From Hyphomicrobiales bacterium (GTDB lineage Bacteria; Pseudomonadota; Alphaproteobacteria; Rhizobiales; Beijerinckiaceae): a stretch of 8,030 nt of DNA. The stretch covers positions 1 to 8,030 of the forward strand of contig JAQGKM010000344.1 of NCBI GenBank assembly GCA_028290125.1, written 5' to 3'. Both the position numbers and the translations under genes were made by a program. The notes beneath the pieces were generated by a model, which made no database searches, was not told where the DNA came from, and was given only the letters and a program-made list of their open reading frames with translations. Position 1 is the stretch's first letter. The number at the start of each line of letters is the position of its first letter. Of the stretch, positions 6,304 through 8,030 are shown in pieces.

Positions 6304-8030
6304 GTGGATTGGCGAGCTTGGGCCGGCAAATCGGGTGATCGGACGACGCAGGGCTTGCCTGCGCGCCTCGACGCCCTCTCCAGACAGGCGGCCGCCGTCC
6401 TTGCGTGGGAGCGGATCTGGCCTGCGCTGGTCGGCGTTCTGTCGGTCATTGCACTGTTTCTGGCGGTCTCCTGGGCTGGCGTCTGGCTGGTTTCGCCGCG
6501 CTGGCTGCGCATGGCTGGCGTGGCCGCTTTCGCGCTCCTGCTGGCTGCCTCACTCTACAATCTTGCGCGCCTGCGCTGGCCGGGACGACGTGAAAGCATC
6601 GCCCGGCTCGATCGCGATTCCGGCCTGGCGCATCGGCCCGCAACCGCCATCGAAGACCGGCTCGCGAACGACGGCGCCGATCCGGCCACGCGGGCGCTCT
6701 GGCAACTGCATCTCGAGCGCGCGGCGCGCGCCTTGTCGGCCATTCGCGTCGCCAACCCGTCGCCCCGCATGGTCGAACACGACCGCTACGCCCTGCGCGC
6801 CGGAGCCGTCCTGCTGCTGGCCGGCGCGGCGTTCATGGCCGGCCCCGAGAAATATCCTCGCGTGCTTGCGGCCTTCGACTGGCGCAGCGCGCCGGAGGTT
6901 GGTCAGGGCTTTCGCCTCGACGCCTGGATCGATCCGCCGCCCTATACAGGCCGTCCGCCAATCTTGCTGACCTCCGGCCTCGACAAGTCGGGCGTGAGCA
7001 AGCCCGTTCAGGCGCCTGCGGGTTCCAATATCGTCGTGCGCGCATCGGCGAACGCCGGCGTGACCAGCGAGACGGAAGGCGGATTGCAGGCTCCTCCGAA
7101 GCCCGATCCCGCGAAGCCTGAAGAAGCAACAGCCGTTCAGAAGCCGCCGGCGAAAGCGACGCAAGGCGCCGACACCGAGCAGCGCTTCGTCCTTCGCAGC
7201 GACGGCAAGCTGCGGCTCAAGCAGGGTACGAGCACGCTCGCCACGTTCGACATCGTGTCCCTGCCCGACACCCCGCCGACCATCACGCTGCGCGGAGAGC
7301 CGAAGTCCAACACGCGCGGCGCGCTGACGCTTGGCTACAAGGTCGAGGACGATTACGGGATCGTCAGCGCCGAAGCGCAATTTTCCAAGCCTCTGATCAG
7401 CGGTCGTCCGGTCACCGGACGCTCGCTCGTCGAGGCGCCCAAGATGGCGCTGGCCCTGCCGGGCGGCGCTGGCGGTCTCGGCGAAGGCGAGACGACGGGC
7501 GATCTGTCCGAGCATCCCTGGGCCGGCGCGCGCGTCACCATGACCCTTGTCGCCCGCGACGAGGGCGGCAACGAGGGTCTGAGCGACCCTTATGAAATGA
7601 CGCTGCCGCAGAGGACTTTCGTGAAGCCGCTCGCACGCGCGCTCGTCGAGCAGCGCCGCAACCTCATCCTCGCGCCGGACGATCGCCGCCGCGTGCAACT
7701 CGCCATCGACACGCTGATGTTCGCGCCTGAAAAGTTCGACGTGCCGAGCAACATCTATCTCGGACTTCGCACGATCTCGCAGCGGCTCCGGTTCGCCAGG
7801 CGCGATCCCGCCCTGCTCGAGGTCGCCGACCTGATGTGGGAAATGGCGCTGCGTCTGGAAGACGGCGATCTCTCGCAAGCGGAACGCGACCTGCGCGCCG
7901 CGCAGCAGCAATTGCGCGAAGCGCTCGATCGCGGCGCGACGCCGGAAGAACTGAAGCGCCTCATGGACCAGCTGCGCGCGGCGCTCGACAAGTTCGTGCA
8001 GGAACTCGCCGAACAGCAGATGCGCGACCA
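6304..8030 (+). CDS. TIGR02302 / DUF4175 family membrane protein (3' end beyond window)
   Basis: The first 575 codons of an alphaproteobacterial membrane protein of unknown function; as I recall the family runs to about 800-900 residues, so roughly a third is missing. From GTG at 6304 it shows an N-terminal amphipathic stretch, two close membrane helices (about residues 40-63 and 69-88), a cytoplasmic-like segment with RRESIARLDRDSGLAHRPA, and a third helix (163-180). A probable periplasmic beta-rich region contains RLDAWIDPPPYTGRPP (204-219), typical of the family. It also has a Pro/Lys/Ala-rich linker (262-290) and an Ig-like stretch around YKVEDDYGI (345-353). From about 440 on it is helical and charged, becoming Gln/Arg/Leu-rich coiled coil (about 523-575) where the low-complexity part named in TIGR02302 (aProt_lowcomp) begins. 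The function is not known to me; topology suggests an envelope role. The frame is open throughout, with no internal break. Confidence 0.9.
   Translation, partial: MDWRAWAGKSGDRTTQGLPARLDALSRQAAAVLAWERIWPALVGVLSVIALFLAVSWAGVWLVSPRWLRMAGVAAFALLLAASLYNLARLRWPGRRESIARLDRDSGLAHRPATAIEDRLANDGADPATRALWQLHLERAARALSAIRVANPSPRMVEHDRYALRAGAVLLLAGAAFMAGPEKYPRVLAAFDWRSAPEVGQGFRLDAWIDPPPYTGRPPILLTSGLDKSGVSKPVQAPAGSNIVVRASANAGVTSETEGGLQAPPKPDPAKPEEATAVQKPPAKATQGADTEQRFVLRSDGKLRLKQGTSTLATFDIVSLPDTPPTITLRGEPKSNTRGALTLGYKVEDDYGIVSAEAQFSKPLISGRPVTGRSLVEAPKMALALPGGAGGLGEGETTGDLSEHPWAGARVTMTLVARDEGGNEGLSDPYEMTLPQRTFVKPLARALVEQRRNLILAPDDRRRVQLAIDTLMFAPEKFDVPSNIYLGLRTISQRLRFARRDPALLEVADLMWEMALRLEDGDLSQAERDLRAAQQQLREALDRGATPEELKRLMDQLRAALDKFVQELAEQQMRD

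Noticed and set aside
6550..7911. 453-codon minus-strand frame opposite the DUF4175 gene
   Set aside because: Codon-aligned mirror of the plus-strand gene, which has a clear ribosome site, membrane helices and family features; the antisense product is Arg/Gly/Ala-rich and featureless.

Overview
No previously undescribed system is visible here; this is ordinary chromosomal core sequence. The window suggests a GC-rich alphaproteobacterium, most likely Hyphomicrobiales (Rhizobiales) in the Bradyrhizobium/Rhodopseudomonas/Xanthobacteraceae neighbourhood. The reasons are strong G/C preference at third codon positions, alphaproteobacterial SDH subunit sequences in sdhC-sdhD-sdhA order, a membrane-anchored TlpA like that of Bradyrhizobium, and the order argH - small LptM-type lipoprotein - lysA - DUF4175/TIGR02302 membrane protein. 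The family-level placement is inference from memory of gene order and protein similarity; no search was run.

Left half, minus strand (1-3166): tlpA (periplasmic, membrane-anchored thioredoxin), then after an 81-bp gap sdhC, sdhD and sdhA. sdhA runs off the window start, so about 90-100 C-terminal residues and sdhB are expected outside. Together SdhC, SdhD and SdhA are three of the four subunits of succinate:quinone oxidoreductase (complex II). All the flavin, active-site, heme and quinone residues I could place are present.

Right half, plus strand (3208-8030): argH starts 41 bp from the divergent tlpA start. It is followed by lptM, lysA (11 bp after lptM) and a TIGR02302/DUF4175 membrane protein cut by the window end. 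argH makes arginine and lysA makes lysine from meso-diaminopimelate. The lipoprotein and the large membrane protein point to envelope functions. The 95-bp lysA-DUF4175 gap holds two overlapping, mutually exclusive inverted repeats, the only non-coding structure here I would look at twice.

There are no tRNA or rRNA genes, insertion sequences, CRISPR arrays, phage genes or other signs of transfer. No gene-free stretch exceeds 100 bp. Several very long open frames on the opposite strands (up to 500 codons) are in-register mirror images of the real genes and are rejected.
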